Below, piece by piece: positions 8,012 through 17,766 of a stretch of 64,000 nt of DNA. The stretch is from Marinomonas maritima (GTDB taxonomy: Bacteria > Pseudomonadota > Gammaproteobacteria > Pseudomonadales > Marinomonadaceae): assembly GCF_024435075.2 (NCBI RefSeq), contig NZ_JAMZEG020000002.1, positions 1-64,000 on the forward strand, read 5' to 3'. The notes under the pieces were generated by a model, which saw only the letters and a list, made by a program, of their open reading frames with translations, was not told where the DNA came from and did no database searches. How positions within the stretch are numbered: the stretch's first letter is position 1; every line of letters begins with the position of its first letter. The position numbers and the translations under genes are program-made.

Positions 8012-11000
8012 GTGATCCCACGTCGAGCTTTTCGGCTGTTCCAGAGCAACTCAACGCGCTGACGTTTCCTTTGTTTGGCAAACGTTTGATCGAAGCCAGT
8101 GCGGGTACAGGGAAGACCTATACGATTGCCAACCTGTATTTGCGTTTATTAGTACCAACGGGGCAAGACGGTGATTTAGACAAACCACTAACGGTTGATC
8201 AGATTTTGGTGGTGACCTTTACCGAAGCGGCCACGGCGGAACTGAAAGCACGAATCCGTGATCGTATTCGTGTAGCGCGAAAAGCCTTATTACAAGGTGA
8301 AAGTGATGACGTTTTTCTGGCCGATTGGCTTGCAAAAATATCAGACGTTCAGCAATCCGGCGCCATTGAAAAGCTGCTTTATGCTGAAAAGCAAATGGAC
8401 GAAGCGGCGGTGTTCACTATTCATGGATTTTGTCAGCGAATGTTGAGCCAAAACGCCTTTGAAAGTCGCATGCTGTTTCAACAAACCATTGAAACCGATG
8501 AGCAGGCGCCGTTGTCGATGGCGGTGAAAGACGTTTGGCGAAGCGCGTTTTATCCGATGGATGACACCAAAGCCGCTTTGATTCAGCCGATTTGGTCAAA
8601 CCCTGATGCCTTACTGAAAGATTTGTATTTACTGAATAATCAGCCTGACGCCAAAATGGTTGCACCGGATTACGACTGGGAAAGCGCCTTGAGTCAGGCG
8701 CAGCATACAATGAAAAGCGTAAAAGCCATGTGGTTGTCGCAATCACACGACATTGTCGAAGCGCTTGAGCGTAGTGGTATCAAACGTACTTTCTGGCGCA
8801 AAGACCCATCGAAAGACATTCAAGCCATGACGCAATGGGCTCATTCAAGCCGTTTTGAATTGGATAAGAGCCTAGAAAAATTTGATACTAATGAACACGC
8901 CAGTCGATTAAGCAAAAGCGGTGATTTACCTGTCCATGAATTTTTTGATTTGGTGCAATCGTTGCGCGACAGCTTCCCTGATGCTGGCCGATTAAAAGCC
9001 GTTTTGCTTACTCAGCTTTGGCAGCAGACGCAAGAACGCATGAAGCGCTGGAAGCGTAGCACGCAGTCGTTGACCTTTACGGATTTGTTAACCTCGCTGG
9101 ATGTAGCATTGACGCAAGATGAGGCCGGTAAATTGGCGGAGCGGATTCGCCATCTGTATCCGATTGCTTTGATTGATGAATTTCAAGACACAGACGCGGT
9201 ACAGTATCGAATTTTTTCGACCATTTATGAATCTGCACAAGTTGACCAAAATGCGTTGGGTTTGATCATGATTGGAGATCCAAAGCAGGCGATTTATGCG
9301 TTTCGTGGTGCCGATATTTATACGTATTTGTCTGCCAAAAAACACGTTGATAAAGTTTATTCTTTGGCCACCAATTACCGTTCTTCCGCGGCGATGATTC
9401 AATCGGTTAATGGTTTGTTTACGACACAAAAAGAGCCATTCCGAGTGAGCGGTATTCCCTTTGTGGAAGTGCAAGATCGTGGTGTGGCGGGCCGATTTAT
9501 TCGACGAGGTCAAACTCAAGCGGCATTGCAATTCTTGTATCGTCATTCTGATGAACCGGTTTCTTCTAAGGATTACCGCAATGCGATGGCGGAATCCTGT
9601 GCCGCGCATTTGCATGAATTGTTGCTCGAAGGTCAGTTGAATCAGGCTTTGATTGGCGAACAGGGCGTGAGACCCAAAGATGTTGCCTTGTTAGTGACTA
9701 ATTTTAGTCAAGCCAATGCGCTTAAAGACGCGCTTCGGCAACGTGGCATTGCCAGTGTGTATTTGAGCGACAAAGGGTCCGTATTTGAAACGGTCGAAGC
9801 ACGTGAGTTATTAATTGTACTGACGGCCATTTTATCCAATGGACAGGAAAGTAAACTGCGTTCTGCGTTGGCAACCAGTTTGGTGGAATGGTCGTTAGAA
9901 GAGTTGGATACGTTAAACCACGACGATGTGGTCTACGAAAAATGGGTACAGGCTTTTCGTTATTATTTGGAATTGTGGGACCAGCAAGGCTTGCTGCCCA
10001 TGTTACGAGAATTTATGCAGGATGTGGCATTGGCAACGCACATGCTGAGTCATATCGGTGGCGAGCGCCGCTTAACAGATTTTTTGCATTTAATCGAAAA
10101 ACTTCAGCAAAAATCCTTAGAGCTGGATTCTAAAGAAGGCGTGTTGCGCTATCTCAAGTTAGCCATTCAAAACCCCAACGGCAACAGCGACGAGCAAAAG
10201 ATCCGTCTTGAAACGGACGCTGAGTTGGTTCGAATTGTGACGATTCATAAAAGTAAGGGCTTGGAATACCCAATAGTGTATTTGCCGTTTGCGTTTACGC
10301 CTTATCGAGATCAAGGCACTTCCGCGCTTTTTCACGACGATCAACAGCAATTGTGGATTGCCATCGACCCAGATGAAGCGCAAACAGAGCGCCATAAAGA
10401 AGAGCTGTATGCGGCGGAAATTCGCTTGGCATACGTGGCGCTAACACGTTCAAAAGAGGCGTGTTTTATCGGCTCGATGGAAGTGGGGAAAAAAGCCAAT
10501 AAATCTCGTGGTGCTTCATCGGATGTACATCTTAGTGGTGTTGGCGCTTTGATCTCAGAAGGCGAGTTGCTAGAGGCGGGCGCTTTGTATCCGAGTTTAG
10601 AACGACTTTGCGGACGTTATCGAACTGAACAGATGAGCGTGCAGGATTTACCGGACGAGTTGCCAACGTTGCCGCGTTTCAAAATGGCTCAGATTGAATT
10701 GCTGGCGCCACAGGTTCGTCAATTCACTGGGCGCGTAGAACGCGACTGGTGGGTTGGTAGCTATTCTTCTCTTGTGGTGGAAGACAAAGAGCGTCACGAT
10801 GAAAGTTTGCCTGGATTGGATGAAACCATGCGGCTGGTTGATCCTTTAGCGGACGACATTGAAGAGCCAGAGTTGCTGATAGAGCCGCAGCAGAATCGAT
10901 TTACTTTTCCGAAAGGCGCCAAGCCTGGCACTTTTTTGCATGACACTTTGGAAGGTAAAGCCTTGCATAGTGTAGCCGCCAATCCGAGCTTTCGTGATTT

Positions 11001-11661
11001 GCTAAAAATCCGTCATCATAAACTCATGACCGACTTTTATGAACGTCAGGGATTTGATGAATGGCAAGATGTGCTGAGCGATTGGTTGCCTGATATTGTC
11101 AATACTGAGCTGGTGGAAGGTATGAGTCTTGGTGGGTTGGCACAGTCGGCTTGTCGCAAGGAATTAGAGTTTTTTATACCGGTGGATGGCATGAATGCGT
11201 TGCAGCTTGATCGTATTTCGCGTGAGCACGATGCGGTCTCTCGTGTGTCTCCATTGATTCAAGATAGGCCGTTAAAAGGCATGTTAAAAGGCTTTATCGA
11301 TTTGCTGTTTGAATGGCAAGGTCGTTATTACGTGCTGGATTATAAGTCTAATTATTTAGGCGATGATTTTACGGATTACGAACCAGATAAGCTGGTGCAT
11401 GCGATGGCAGAGCACCGATACGATTTACAATATCAGTTGTATACCTTGGCGTTGCATCGCTTATTAAAGCAACGTTTACCCCATTATGACTACGAAAAAC
11501 ACGTTGGTGGTGTGGTGTATTTGTTCTTGCGAGGCATGAAGCCTGAACAACAAACGGGTGTGTTTGAAACGCGTTTAACACTTGAACATGTGACGGCGTT
11601 AGACAACCTGTTTAGCGGCGATGCGGTGAAAGAGGAGACGGTGCAATATGGACTTTTCTAA
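8008..11661 (+). CDS. recB: Exodeoxyribonuclease V subunit beta (RecB)
   Basis: RecB is the 3'-5' helicase and sole nuclease of RecBCD. I start it at the ATG within ATGA at the recC stop (GGAGGTGATGGA just upstream), giving 1217 residues, rather than at an in-frame ATG 36 bases earlier inside recC. Superfamily 1 motifs appear in order: Walker A ASAGTGKT (about 30-38), TFTEAATAELKARI, TIHGFCQRML, LIDEFQDTD, GDPKQAIYAFRGAD, TIHKSKGLEYP and VALTRSKE. The C-terminal nuclease has GFIDLLFE and VLDYKSN (about 1095-1115), holding the catalytic Asp-Asp-Lys set, so the subunit looks fully active. Confidence 0.97.
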   Translation: MSDPTSSFSAVPEQLNALTFPLFGKRLIEASAGTGKTYTIANLYLRLLVPTGQDGDLDKPLTVDQILVVTFTEAATAELKARIRDRIRVARKALLQGESDDVFLADWLAKISDVQQSGAIEKLLYAEKQMDEAAVFTIHGFCQRMLSQNAFESRMLFQQTIETDEQAPLSMAVKDVWRSAFYPMDDTKAALIQPIWSNPDALLKDLYLLNNQPDAKMVAPDYDWESALSQAQHTMKSVKAMWLSQSHDIVEALERSGIKRTFWRKDPSKDIQAMTQWAHSSRFELDKSLEKFDTNEHASRLSKSGDLPVHEFFDLVQSLRDSFPDAGRLKAVLLTQLWQQTQERMKRWKRSTQSLTFTDLLTSLDVALTQDEAGKLAERIRHLYPIALIDEFQDTDAVQYRIFSTIYESAQVDQNALGLIMIGDPKQAIYAFRGADIYTYLSAKKHVDKVYSLATNYRSSAAMIQSVNGLFTTQKEPFRVSGIPFVEVQDRGVAGRFIRRGQTQAALQFLYRHSDEPVSSKDYRNAMAESCAAHLHELLLEGQLNQALIGEQGVRPKDVALLVTNFSQANALKDALRQRGIASVYLSDKGSVFETVEARELLIVLTAILSNGQESKLRSALATSLVEWSLEELDTLNHDDVVYEKWVQAFRYYLELWDQQGLLPMLREFMQDVALATHMLSHIGGERRLTDFLHLIEKLQQKSLELDSKEGVLRYLKLAIQNPNGNSDEQKIRLETDAELVRIVTIHKSKGLEYPIVYLPFAFTPYRDQGTSALFHDDQQQLWIAIDPDEAQTERHKEELYAAEIRLAYVALTRSKEACFIGSMEVGKKANKSRGASSDVHLSGVGALISEGELLEAGALYPSLERLCGRYRTEQMSVQDLPDELPTLPRFKMAQIELLAPQVRQFTGRVERDWWVGSYSSLVVEDKERHDESLPGLDETMRLVDPLADDIEEPELLIEPQQNRFTFPKGAKPGTFLHDTLEGKALHSVAANPSFRDLLKIRHHKLMTDFYERQGFDEWQDVLSDWLPDIVNTELVEGMSLGGLAQSACRKELEFFIPVDGMNALQLDRISREHDAVSRVSPLIQDRPLKGMLKGFIDLLFEWQGRYYVLDYKSNYLGDDFTDYEPDKLVHAMAEHRYDLQYQLYTLALHRLLKQRLPHYDYEKHVGGVVYLFLRGMKPEQQTGVFETRLTLEHVTALDNLFSGDAVKEETVQYGLF

Positions 11662-13588
11662 TCAATTGGACATTTTTGATCAATTAACCTCGTCAGAAGA
11701 TCGCTTGCCAGAAGATCTATTGCCAGATAGTCACTCGTCAGTTCAAGTGAGTTTGTCAAAATTGCAAGTCAAAGGCGTATTTCGAGCCATTGATTGTCAG
11801 TGGATTGAGCAACTGGCTCAGCACGCTGGTGAAAACGATCATGGAGTTTGGATGGCGGGGGCTTTATGCAGTGCGTATCTTGGTGCGGGTCATATCTGTA
11901 TTGATTTAGCGACGCTTTGGCAAATACCGCCAGAAGGTATGAGTGTTGATGAATTACGTAATGCTTTGGCAGCGGGCGGCGTAAACAGTGTTCAGGCTTG
12001 GTGTGACGTATTGAACGCGAGTTGTTTAGTTGCCACGGCACCAAATTTGGCGGAGCGTCCCATGGTGTTAGTGGGCACTCGTTTGTATTTGTATCGTTAT
12101 TATCAATATGAACAGCAGGTATTAAATTATTTCAAAAAACAATTCGATGTCGCTCCGTTCGATGTTGACGCGGATTTACTGGCTCAGCTTTTTCCAGAGA
12201 CATCTGAAACCGTCAATTGGCAAAAAATATCGGTCGCGAATGCTGCGAGTTTGTCTTTTTCCGTGATTAGTGGCGGTCCGGGAACGGGTAAAACCACCAC
12301 GGTAACTAAGCTATTGGCTTTGCTAGTGGCGCAGTCCTTTTCACAAGGTAAGCCTTTGCGTATCGAATTGGCGGCTCCCACTGGAAAAGCGGCTGCACGG
12401 TTAACGGAATCTATTTCCAGCGCTAAAGCGGATTTACCGCTAAGCGATGAAATCAAGCAGGCGATTCCAGAGCAAGCCAGTACCCTGCATCGTTTGTTGG
12501 GCAGTGATTTTGGCCGTAGTCGCTTTAAACATAATAAAGACAACCCTTTGCACCTAGATGTTCTATTGGTTGATGAGGTCTCCATGGTCGATTTGCCGAT
12601 GATGGCGAAACTTATTGATGCCATGCCGCCCCATGCACGGCTCATTTTGTTGGGCGATAAAGATCAGTTAGCGTCGGTAGAAGCGGGCAGTGTGCTTGGC
12701 GATTTATCCTTTGGTATTGAAAATGTGTATTTTCAACCAGAATGGGCGGCGCGTTTGGCGTTTGTAACAGGGGAAGATATAACGCCATTTGGGAACGCCT
12801 TAGCGCCTCCGATCAGCCGAGCGTTAACCTTGTTACGAACCAGTTATCGATTTCATGAAAACAGTGGTATTGGGCACTTGGCAAAGGCGATGAATGCCGG
12901 TGATGCAAAAGGTGTTTTGCGTTGTCTGCAATCTGATTACGGTGATGTTCATTGGTGCGTGCCCGAAGAAGGGCAAACGAAAGCGGACATTGCCACCTTG
13001 GCAAAAGGCTACGATGACTATTGGGAAGCGGTACGCCAGAAGCGTGGTGTCGCAGAATTGTATGCGATTTTTTCACGTTATCAAATTCTGACGGCGGTGC
13101 GTCAGGGCGAGTTTGGTGTTGAGAAGATCAATGCGCATTTGGAACTGTATTTTTATCAACGAGGTCGAGTCAAAGATCCACATGTTTGGTATCCAGGAAA
13201 AGCGGTGATGCTTACCAGAAACGACGCGGCATTGGGTTTGTTTAATGGCGACATCGGCTTGTGCATGCCAGATGACTCTCAACGGCTTCGGGTTTGGTTT
13301 ATGCAACCTGATGGCAGCTTTACTGGTTTGTTGCCGAGTCGACTCAGTGAGTTTGAAGTGGTGTTTGCGATGACTGTGCATAAGTCGCAAGGCTCTGAGT
13401 TTGACCGCGTTGCTTTATTACTGCCAATAACACCTTCACCAGTATTGACCAAAGAGTTGCTGTATACCGGCATCACAAGGGCTAAAAAAGACGTTACTTT
13501 ATGGGGTGCGAGCAGCTTGATCCGCAGTGCAGCGAATACGAAAATTCAGCGTTACTCTGGTCTTATTGAGGCGCTTTGGCCTAATTAA
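11648..13588 (+). CDS. recD: Exodeoxyribonuclease V subunit alpha (RecD)
   Basis: RecD is the 5'-3' helicase subunit of RecBCD. The 646 residues are slightly longer than in Escherichia coli. Walker A reads GGPGTGKTTT at about residue 209, Walker B LLVDEVSMVD near 310, followed by LLGDKDQLASVEAG and the C-terminal MTVHKSQGSEFDRV and ELLYTGITRAKK motifs of UvrD-like helicases. The start overlaps the end of recB by 14 bases. The order C-B-D without ptrA differs from Escherichia coli but is common in marine gammaproteobacteria. Confidence 0.96.
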   Translation: MDFSNQLDIFDQLTSSEDRLPEDLLPDSHSSVQVSLSKLQVKGVFRAIDCQWIEQLAQHAGENDHGVWMAGALCSAYLGAGHICIDLATLWQIPPEGMSVDELRNALAAGGVNSVQAWCDVLNASCLVATAPNLAERPMVLVGTRLYLYRYYQYEQQVLNYFKKQFDVAPFDVDADLLAQLFPETSETVNWQKISVANAASLSFSVISGGPGTGKTTTVTKLLALLVAQSFSQGKPLRIELAAPTGKAAARLTESISSAKADLPLSDEIKQAIPEQASTLHRLLGSDFGRSRFKHNKDNPLHLDVLLVDEVSMVDLPMMAKLIDAMPPHARLILLGDKDQLASVEAGSVLGDLSFGIENVYFQPEWAARLAFVTGEDITPFGNALAPPISRALTLLRTSYRFHENSGIGHLAKAMNAGDAKGVLRCLQSDYGDVHWCVPEEGQTKADIATLAKGYDDYWEAVRQKRGVAELYAIFSRYQILTAVRQGEFGVEKINAHLELYFYQRGRVKDPHVWYPGKAVMLTRNDAALGLFNGDIGLCMPDDSQRLRVWFMQPDGSFTGLLPSRLSEFEVVFAMTVHKSQGSEFDRVALLLPITPSPVLTKELLYTGITRAKKDVTLWGASSLIRSAANTKIQRYSGLIEALWPN

Positions 13589-13692
13589 TGAGTCTTGCAT
13601 CATTTGGGATGCTTGATATTGGGGTATTTGACTCCACTAATAGTGAATCCTTTCAAAGGGCTTATAAAGTATCGAGTTAAAGAATCGTTTTA

Positions 13693-13722
13693 TTACAATT
13701 CTTGCTAGGATTTTTTTATGAT
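13693..13722 (+). promoter_or_regulatory. Probable sigma70 promoter of trpS
   Basis: TTACAA at 13693-13698 and TATGAT at 13717-13722 with an 18-base spacer lie about 65 bases before the trpS start. I see no Trp-rich leader peptide. Confidence 0.4.
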
Positions 13723-13787
13723 AGGGTAGCCGCATTATGAGTACTAGTAAGCCCTGATACAATGTTAAGTAGGAAAGAGTAGTAACA

Positions 13788-14795
13788 ATGGCAAAAGAAA
13801 TCGTTTTAACTGGTGTTACCACCACGGGCACACCACACTTAGGCAACTATGTTGGTGCTATACGTCCTGCGATAGAAGCAAGTCGTCAAGAAAATGCGGA
13901 GTCTTACTTTTTCCTTGCTGATTATCACGCATTGATTAAGTGCCAAGATCCTGAGCGTGTTAAACAGTCTCGATTAGAGATAGCAGCAACATGGCTAGCA
14001 TGCGGATTGGATACTGACAAAGCAACGTTTTACCGCCAATCTGATATTCCTGAAATTGCTGAATTAAATTGGTTGCTGACGTGTGTCACGTCAAAAGGCT
14101 TGATGAACCGTGCGCACGCCTACAAAGGTGCGGTGGATGCTAATCTTGAGAATGAGCAAGATCCTGACTTTGGCATCACCATGGGACTGTTTTGTTACCC
14201 TGTTTTAATGGCCGCTGATATTTTGGCGTTCAATGCCCATAAAGTACCTGTTGGTCGAGATCAAATTCAACACATTGAAATGGCACGTGATATTGCGGGT
14301 CGTTTTAACCATCTGTTTGGTGAGCATTTTGTCTTGCCTGAAGCGGTGGTTGGCGAAGAAGGCTCGATACTCAAAGGCCTAGACGGTCGTAAAATGAGCA
14401 AGAGCTACAACAACACGATTCCCTTGTTTGATACTGAGAAAAAGCTACAAAAAGGTATTAATAAAATCAAAACGAATCTGTTAGAGCCTGGCGAAGCAAA
14501 AGATCCGAACGATTCTACGGTATTTGAAATTTACCAAGCCTTTGCAACACCTGAGCAGACGGCGCAAATGCGTCAGAACTTTGCAGAAGGTATTGCATGG
14601 GGTGAAGCGAAGAAGGAACTTTTTGCTCTGGTTAATGGTCAACTTAGTGAACCCCGTGAAAAGTATCTTGAACTGATGGCAAACCCTGCTCATGTAGAAG
14701 AAATTTTACAAGCAGGCGCTGAAAAGGCGAGAGCTCGTGCACGTATAATGATTTCAAACCTACGCAGTGCCGTTGGTTTGGTCAATTTTAAATAA
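13788..14795 (+). CDS. trpS: Tryptophanyl-tRNA synthetase
   Basis: A class I aminoacyl-tRNA synthetase charging tRNA-Trp in the cytosol. The 335 residues match bacterial TrpS. The HIGH-type motif is PHLGNYVG (about 16-23) and the KMSKS loop appears intact at about 202-206 in DGRKMSKSYNN. The AMVGRDQIQH-like block is present as VPVGRDQIQHIEM. The start has a GGAAAGAG-like ribosome-binding site. The gene stands between recD and a Tim44-like gene, 12 bases from the latter. Confidence 0.97.
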   Translation: MAKEIVLTGVTTTGTPHLGNYVGAIRPAIEASRQENAESYFFLADYHALIKCQDPERVKQSRLEIAATWLACGLDTDKATFYRQSDIPEIAELNWLLTCVTSKGLMNRAHAYKGAVDANLENEQDPDFGITMGLFCYPVLMAADILAFNAHKVPVGRDQIQHIEMARDIAGRFNHLFGEHFVLPEAVVGEEGSILKGLDGRKMSKSYNNTIPLFDTEKKLQKGINKIKTNLLEPGEAKDPNDSTVFEIYQAFATPEQTAQMRQNFAEGIAWGEAKKELFALVNGQLSEPREKYLELMANPAHVEEILQAGAEKARARARIMISNLRSAVGLVNFK

Positions 14796-14807
14796 AGGAG
14801 AGTTTTT

Positions 14808-15674
14808 GTGAGAACAACAGTATTTGCTATGCTTATGGCATTTTTTTTAGCAATTGGTGCAGGTGGTTATAGTGCCGATGTTCAGGCTAAAAAGTTTGGC
14901 GGTAGTAAAAGCTTTGGGAAAAGTTTTTCTATATCTAAACCGAAAAGTGCGACATCAGGAACCAACAAAGCGACTAATTCTGCAACCAACACGGGCACTA
15001 AAAAACCTGGCTTTCTAGGTGGCTTAGGCGGCGGGTTGTTGGGCGGCCTTTTGGTAGGTGGTTTGTTTGCTACGCTGATGGGAAGCGGTGCATTTTCTGG
15101 CATTTCTTTTGGTGACATATTGCTGTTCGCCTTGATTGGTTTCTTAATTTACAAATTCTTTATTGCACCGAAACGCCGTGCCGCTGCAGAATCTGCGGCT
15201 GGAAATGGGATGTTTCGTAACATGTCTGGGTCGGCTGATGAGAATGGTCAAACGTCACCAATGACTGGTATTTCAGGTTTTGGTGGTCAATCAGACATTA
15301 AGCTTCCAGAAGGATTTAATGAACAAACTTTTGTTGCTGAAGCAAAGAACCATTACATCACGTTGCAAAAAGCGTGGGATGATAATAATTTTGATGAAAT
15401 TTTAGATTATGTTAGCCCTGAACTTTATAATCTTTTGGTTACTGAACGTGCTACTTACGGCGATAACAAGCCTCGTACAGAAGTTGTCTCTTTGATGGTT
15501 GAGATTGTTCGCGGTGAGCAAATTGGCTCTACGGCGTCTATTTCTCTCCAATTTTCAGGTTGGATTAAAGAAGGCGATGAGACATCAGATACTAATGAAA
15601 TTTGGCATTTGGAAAAGAGTACATCAGACGCTAATGCAAATTGGACAATAGTTGGGATACAACAAGACAACTAA
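14808..15674 (+). CDS. Tim44-like domain protein, exported or membrane-anchored
   Basis: The 288-residue protein starts at GTG with a strong AAGGAGAG site. Residues 1-27 look like a signal peptide ending in VQA. A basic Ser/Lys/Thr-rich stretch follows, then a Gly-rich hydrophobic segment (GLGGGLLGGLLVGGL) and a second hydrophobic helix near 105-122. The C-terminal half (about 165-285) resembles the Tim44/MBA1-like domain (FVAEAKNHYITLQKAWD..., ending in a WTIVGIQQDN strand). Proteins of this layout are common in Proteobacteria, but their role is not established. Possibly co-transcribed with trpS. Confidence 0.85.
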   Translation: MRTTVFAMLMAFFLAIGAGGYSADVQAKKFGGSKSFGKSFSISKPKSATSGTNKATNSATNTGTKKPGFLGGLGGGLLGGLLVGGLFATLMGSGAFSGISFGDILLFALIGFLIYKFFIAPKRRAAAESAAGNGMFRNMSGSADENGQTSPMTGISGFGGQSDIKLPEGFNEQTFVAEAKNHYITLQKAWDDNNFDEILDYVSPELYNLLVTERATYGDNKPRTEVVSLMVEIVRGEQIGSTASISLQFSGWIKEGDETSDTNEIWHLEKSTSDANANWTIVGIQQDN

Positions 15675-15697
15675 TTGTTACTTAACGTTGCTCGTAG

Positions 15698-15740
15698 ACT
15701 CGTCACTGTTTGTTTAAGCTAGACAAAACATGTGATGAGT
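15698..15740 (+). other. Hairpin between the Tim44-like gene and cheW
   Basis: ACTCGTCAC pairs with GTGATGAGT (one G-U), and inside it TGTTT can pair with AAACA. No T-run follows, so it is not a classical terminator. It could be an RNA-processing or rho-assisted element. Confidence 0.35.
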
Positions 15741-15784
15741 TCTACATTACTCTAATTGAATTAAATTAAATATGGATTTGAGCC

Positions 15785-16294
15785 ATGTCTGAAGTAGCAC
15801 CTATTAAAGAAAACGGGAAAGCCTTATCTGAAACGAACAAAGGCGAATTGTTGCAGTATCTAACCTTTAAGTTAATTGACGAAACTTATGGTATTAACGT
15901 CATGCAAATTAAAGAAGTGCTTCGTTATAGCGAAATCGCTCCCGTTCCAGGTGCGCCTTCTTATGTGTTAGGTATCGTTAATTTGCGTGGTAATGTCGTC
16001 ACGGTGGTTGATACTCGAGTACGTTTTAGTTTGCCTGAGTGCACTATTAGTGACGATACTCGAATTATTATTATTGAACATGACGGTGAACAAGTTGGTT
16101 TGCTTGTCGATGCGGTTCAAGAAGTGTTCTATTTATACCAAAATGAGATTGAGCAAAGCCCTAGTGTTGGTAATGATGAAGCGCTGAAGTTTATTCAAGG
16201 TGTTTATCAAAAAGAAGAAGAGTTGGTTATCTTACTTGAGCTTAATCGTATGTTTGAGCGAAATGAGGCTCTTGGTATCGAGGCAATGAATTAA
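15785..16294 (+). CDS. CheW-family chemotaxis coupling protein
   Basis: CheW proteins couple chemoreceptors to the CheA kinase at the cell pole. The 169 residues form one CheW domain: YLTFKLIDETYGINVMQIKE at about 25-45, PGAPSYVLGIVNLRGNVVTV at about 58-78, and a final hydrophobic ILLELNRMF strand. The N-terminal 20 residues are a charged extension. No other chemotaxis gene is nearby, so this is probably a stand-alone coupling protein serving receptors encoded elsewhere. Confidence 0.93.
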   Translation: MSEVAPIKENGKALSETNKGELLQYLTFKLIDETYGINVMQIKEVLRYSEIAPVPGAPSYVLGIVNLRGNVVTVVDTRVRFSLPECTISDDTRIIIIEHDGEQVGLLVDAVQEVFYLYQNEIEQSPSVGNDEALKFIQGVYQKEEELVILLELNRMFERNEALGIEAMN

Positions 16295-16327
16295 TTTACT
16301 CTTTGAAGTCGAGACTTTAATTAGGGT

Positions 16328-16357
16328 GAAAAAAACCATGTAGAACATGGTTTTTTT
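16328..16357. terminator. Bidirectional terminator between cheW and gsk
   Basis: AACCATGT and ACATGGTT form a stem around AGA, with A-run and T-run on either side. It serves the convergent cheW (plus) and gsk (minus) genes. Confidence 0.85.
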
Positions 16358-16379
16358 ATGTCTGAAGAATAGGATTAAT

Positions 16380-17678
16380 TTATCTTTCCCAATACGCTTC
16401 TTCTAAACTGTCTTCTCGTTCTGGTAACCCTCTGGAAAGCCTAGACGCGTTGTGAGCGAGTATTTCATAGCTAACGCGATTGGAGTATTTACAGATCTGA
16501 GCGAACGAAGAGTAAGCTAAAAAAGGAGCTGAGTGTTTACTTGAGTTTGGAATGGTTTCTTTGTGAAAATGGTTTGCTGAAATATCATGTAATAACGCGG
16601 ATAACGCCCCATCACCCGCGCCATTGGTGTTGCGGATTTTTTCTGGTCCGCCCATGTAAGGGTCAATATGCGAAAAAACTTTAATCGGCTGTTTACAGGC
16701 TTCTCGTAACATTGGACGGCTGAATTCCCAACGGTTAAAATCTGCCAAACCACCTGACTTAATCGGGTTAGTGGTTTCACGTTTAAAATCGTCGTCAGTA
16801 TGGCCGCAGAGATACATACCATCAGGGCCTGCTGTGAGTAAAACGATATCAACATACTCTAGCATTGCCTCAGCAGCTAGAAGTGGATCAGCAAAGCCTG
16901 TGAGTGCTTCTGCTTCTAGTTCGTTCATGGCGAGCACGTTTACATAGTTTTTAATGAGTTCAAGCAGTTCTTCTCGATGCTCTTCTACTAGATGCTTAGT
17001 GCCTAATGTTAGCACTGTTGGCACATGATGCTGATGAGCGTACTGCAACGCCGTTACCATGGCTTGTTTAATGGGTTTACCTTGATGTCTCAATGGGTAA
17101 GCGCAAGTGACTAGTGCCGCCGCCCCAGCGATGATGTTTTCTGGGATGTGGTCAGTATCGAGTTCATCCATGTCACCTGGTGCAATAGCGAAGGTTCGTT
17201 CGCCATCAGGTGTAATCAAGGTGATGCCGCGGCCAATATCTCCAGCCACGCCCTGAAGATGATTCATATCGACTTTACTGCTGGTGTGGCAGATATAGTG
17301 ATAAGCTGGAGACCCCAAAGTGATATTGGCTGACATGACGCCAAGCAAAACAGATTTATCATCTGCCAGCACGGAGTAGTTATGGATCGTATTACCAATG
17401 GTTCCGCCAGCAAAATGATCCGATATACATTGCTGTGCTGTTAATTCGCTGTAAATTGCGGAGGCAGTCTCAGGGTCCACAAGGTTTGATAGGCCCTTTT
17501 GAATGTTGAATGTCTCTAGAAATTGATCGGAGACATTGGCAACCACATCGACAATGGTTTCATCCAACCCAACAATATAGGTGTCTTTATCAGGTTGTAC
17601 TTCTGAAGTAGGTAACACCGGTTTTGGTTGAGATACCGGAAAATAATGTTTAAGTTTACGTCTGCCGGGAAATCTCAT
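16380..17678 (-). CDS. gsk: Inosine-guanosine kinase
   Basis: This PfkB-family kinase phosphorylates inosine and guanosine in purine salvage. The 432 residues align from end to end with Escherichia coli Gsk as remembered: the N-terminal MRFPGRRKLKHYFPV, FAGGTIGNT, HNYSVLADD and the C-terminal GLPEREDSLEEAYW are nearly the same. The PfkB anion-hole and catalytic Asp signature is NTNGAGDGALSALL at about 342-355. The gene is monocistronic and divergent from the ThiF-type gene, with about 80 bases between them. Confidence 0.95.
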   Translation of the reverse strand: MRFPGRRKLKHYFPVSQPKPVLPTSEVQPDKDTYIVGLDETIVDVVANVSDQFLETFNIQKGLSNLVDPETASAIYSELTAQQCISDHFAGGTIGNTIHNYSVLADDKSVLLGVMSANITLGSPAYHYICHTSSKVDMNHLQGVAGDIGRGITLITPDGERTFAIAPGDMDELDTDHIPENIIAGAAALVTCAYPLRHQGKPIKQAMVTALQYAHQHHVPTVLTLGTKHLVEEHREELLELIKNYVNVLAMNELEAEALTGFADPLLAAEAMLEYVDIVLLTAGPDGMYLCGHTDDDFKRETTNPIKSGGLADFNRWEFSRPMLREACKQPIKVFSHIDPYMGGPEKIRNTNGAGDGALSALLHDISANHFHKETIPNSSKHSAPFLAYSSFAQICKYSNRVSYEILAHNASRLSRGLPEREDSLEEAYWER

Positions 17679-17766
17679 GGTAAGTGCTCATGGAATGGAT
17701 AATAGCGCCAGTTTATCAAAAAATTGACTGGTCGGGCAGGATGAACACAAAGAAAGTAGGATGAAA

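Noticed and set aside
9088..9615. Long minus-strand frame within recB, and similar ones within recC and recD
   Set aside because: They are opposite to conserved helicase motifs and have no start signals; shadows of the large genes.
13589..13787. Possible Trp attenuator before trpS
   Set aside because: No leader peptide with Trp codons or competing hairpins was seen.
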